From assembly GCA_934678915.1 (NCBI GenBank), contig CAKUSF010000041.1, positions 1-16,365 on the forward strand: a stretch of DNA of 16,365 nucleotides, given 5' to 3'. Below the pieces are notes generated by a model, which did no database searches, was not told the origin of the DNA, and saw only the letters and a program-made list of their open reading frames with translations. Source of the stretch: an uncultured Bacteroidales bacterium. Lineage in GTDB: Bacteria; Bacteroidota; Bacteroidia; Bacteroidales; UBA932. The position numbers and the translations under genes were made by a program. This document shows positions 15,596-16,365 of this stretch, one piece after another (the stretch's first letter is position 1; each line of letters opens with the position of its first letter).

Positions 15596-16365
<770 letters not shown>

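Overview
The window looks like a chromosomal segment of a Bacteroidota, most likely order Bacteroidales. The gene families fit: a Bacteroidales-style POT peptide transporter, TldD/TldE, a TIGR02757 protein, a SlyD-type FKBP with a Cys/His tail and a CE1-like secreted esterase. Several promoters also match the Bacteroidota pattern (TTG, about 20 nt, TAnnTTTG), and Shine-Dalgarno sequences are mostly weak. I cannot name the genus.

Layout. 1-752: a probable broken or hypothetical plus-strand gene. 753-1041: no gene, but a four-unit array of 28-nt repeats on an exact 52-nt period. 1042-10020: eight tightly packed minus-strand genes. In transcription order these are a POT peptide transporter, a TIGR02757 protein, a zeta-toxin-like kinase, tldD, tldE, a SlyD-like FKBP, a family 2 glycosyltransferase and trkA. 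Four junctions overlap or abut, so translational coupling is likely. 10021-10230: spacer with a good promoter for that run. 10231-12449: a glycerol operon (glpK then glpF, minus strand) with its own promoter. 12589-13446: a BASS-family sodium-coupled transporter with a near-canonical promoter. 13447-15093: a RAYT-like single-strand (Y1) transposase flanked on both sides by 27-nt hairpin units about 51 nt apart. 15094-15279: an orphan coding remnant. 15291-15534: a 234-bp MITE-like element with perfect 20-bp terminal inverted repeats and a TTTAG target duplication. 15626-end: a secreted esterase gene on the plus strand, cut by the window edge.

How the genes fit together. The glycerol pair imports and phosphorylates glycerol. 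The long minus-strand run mixes peptide uptake, a heterodimeric peptidase (TldD/E), a folding and metal-binding chaperone, potassium-uptake control and a putative surface-sugar glycosyltransferase. Apart from TldD/TldE this looks like a loose housekeeping run, not one pathway.

The most unusual material is repetitive. A cluster of palindromic repeats lies inside the tldE reading frame and is translated as about 38 extra residues. Hairpin units flank the RAYT with conserved ends and variable cores. There is also the MITE, and the nonamer AATGAATAT is strikingly over-represented across the window.
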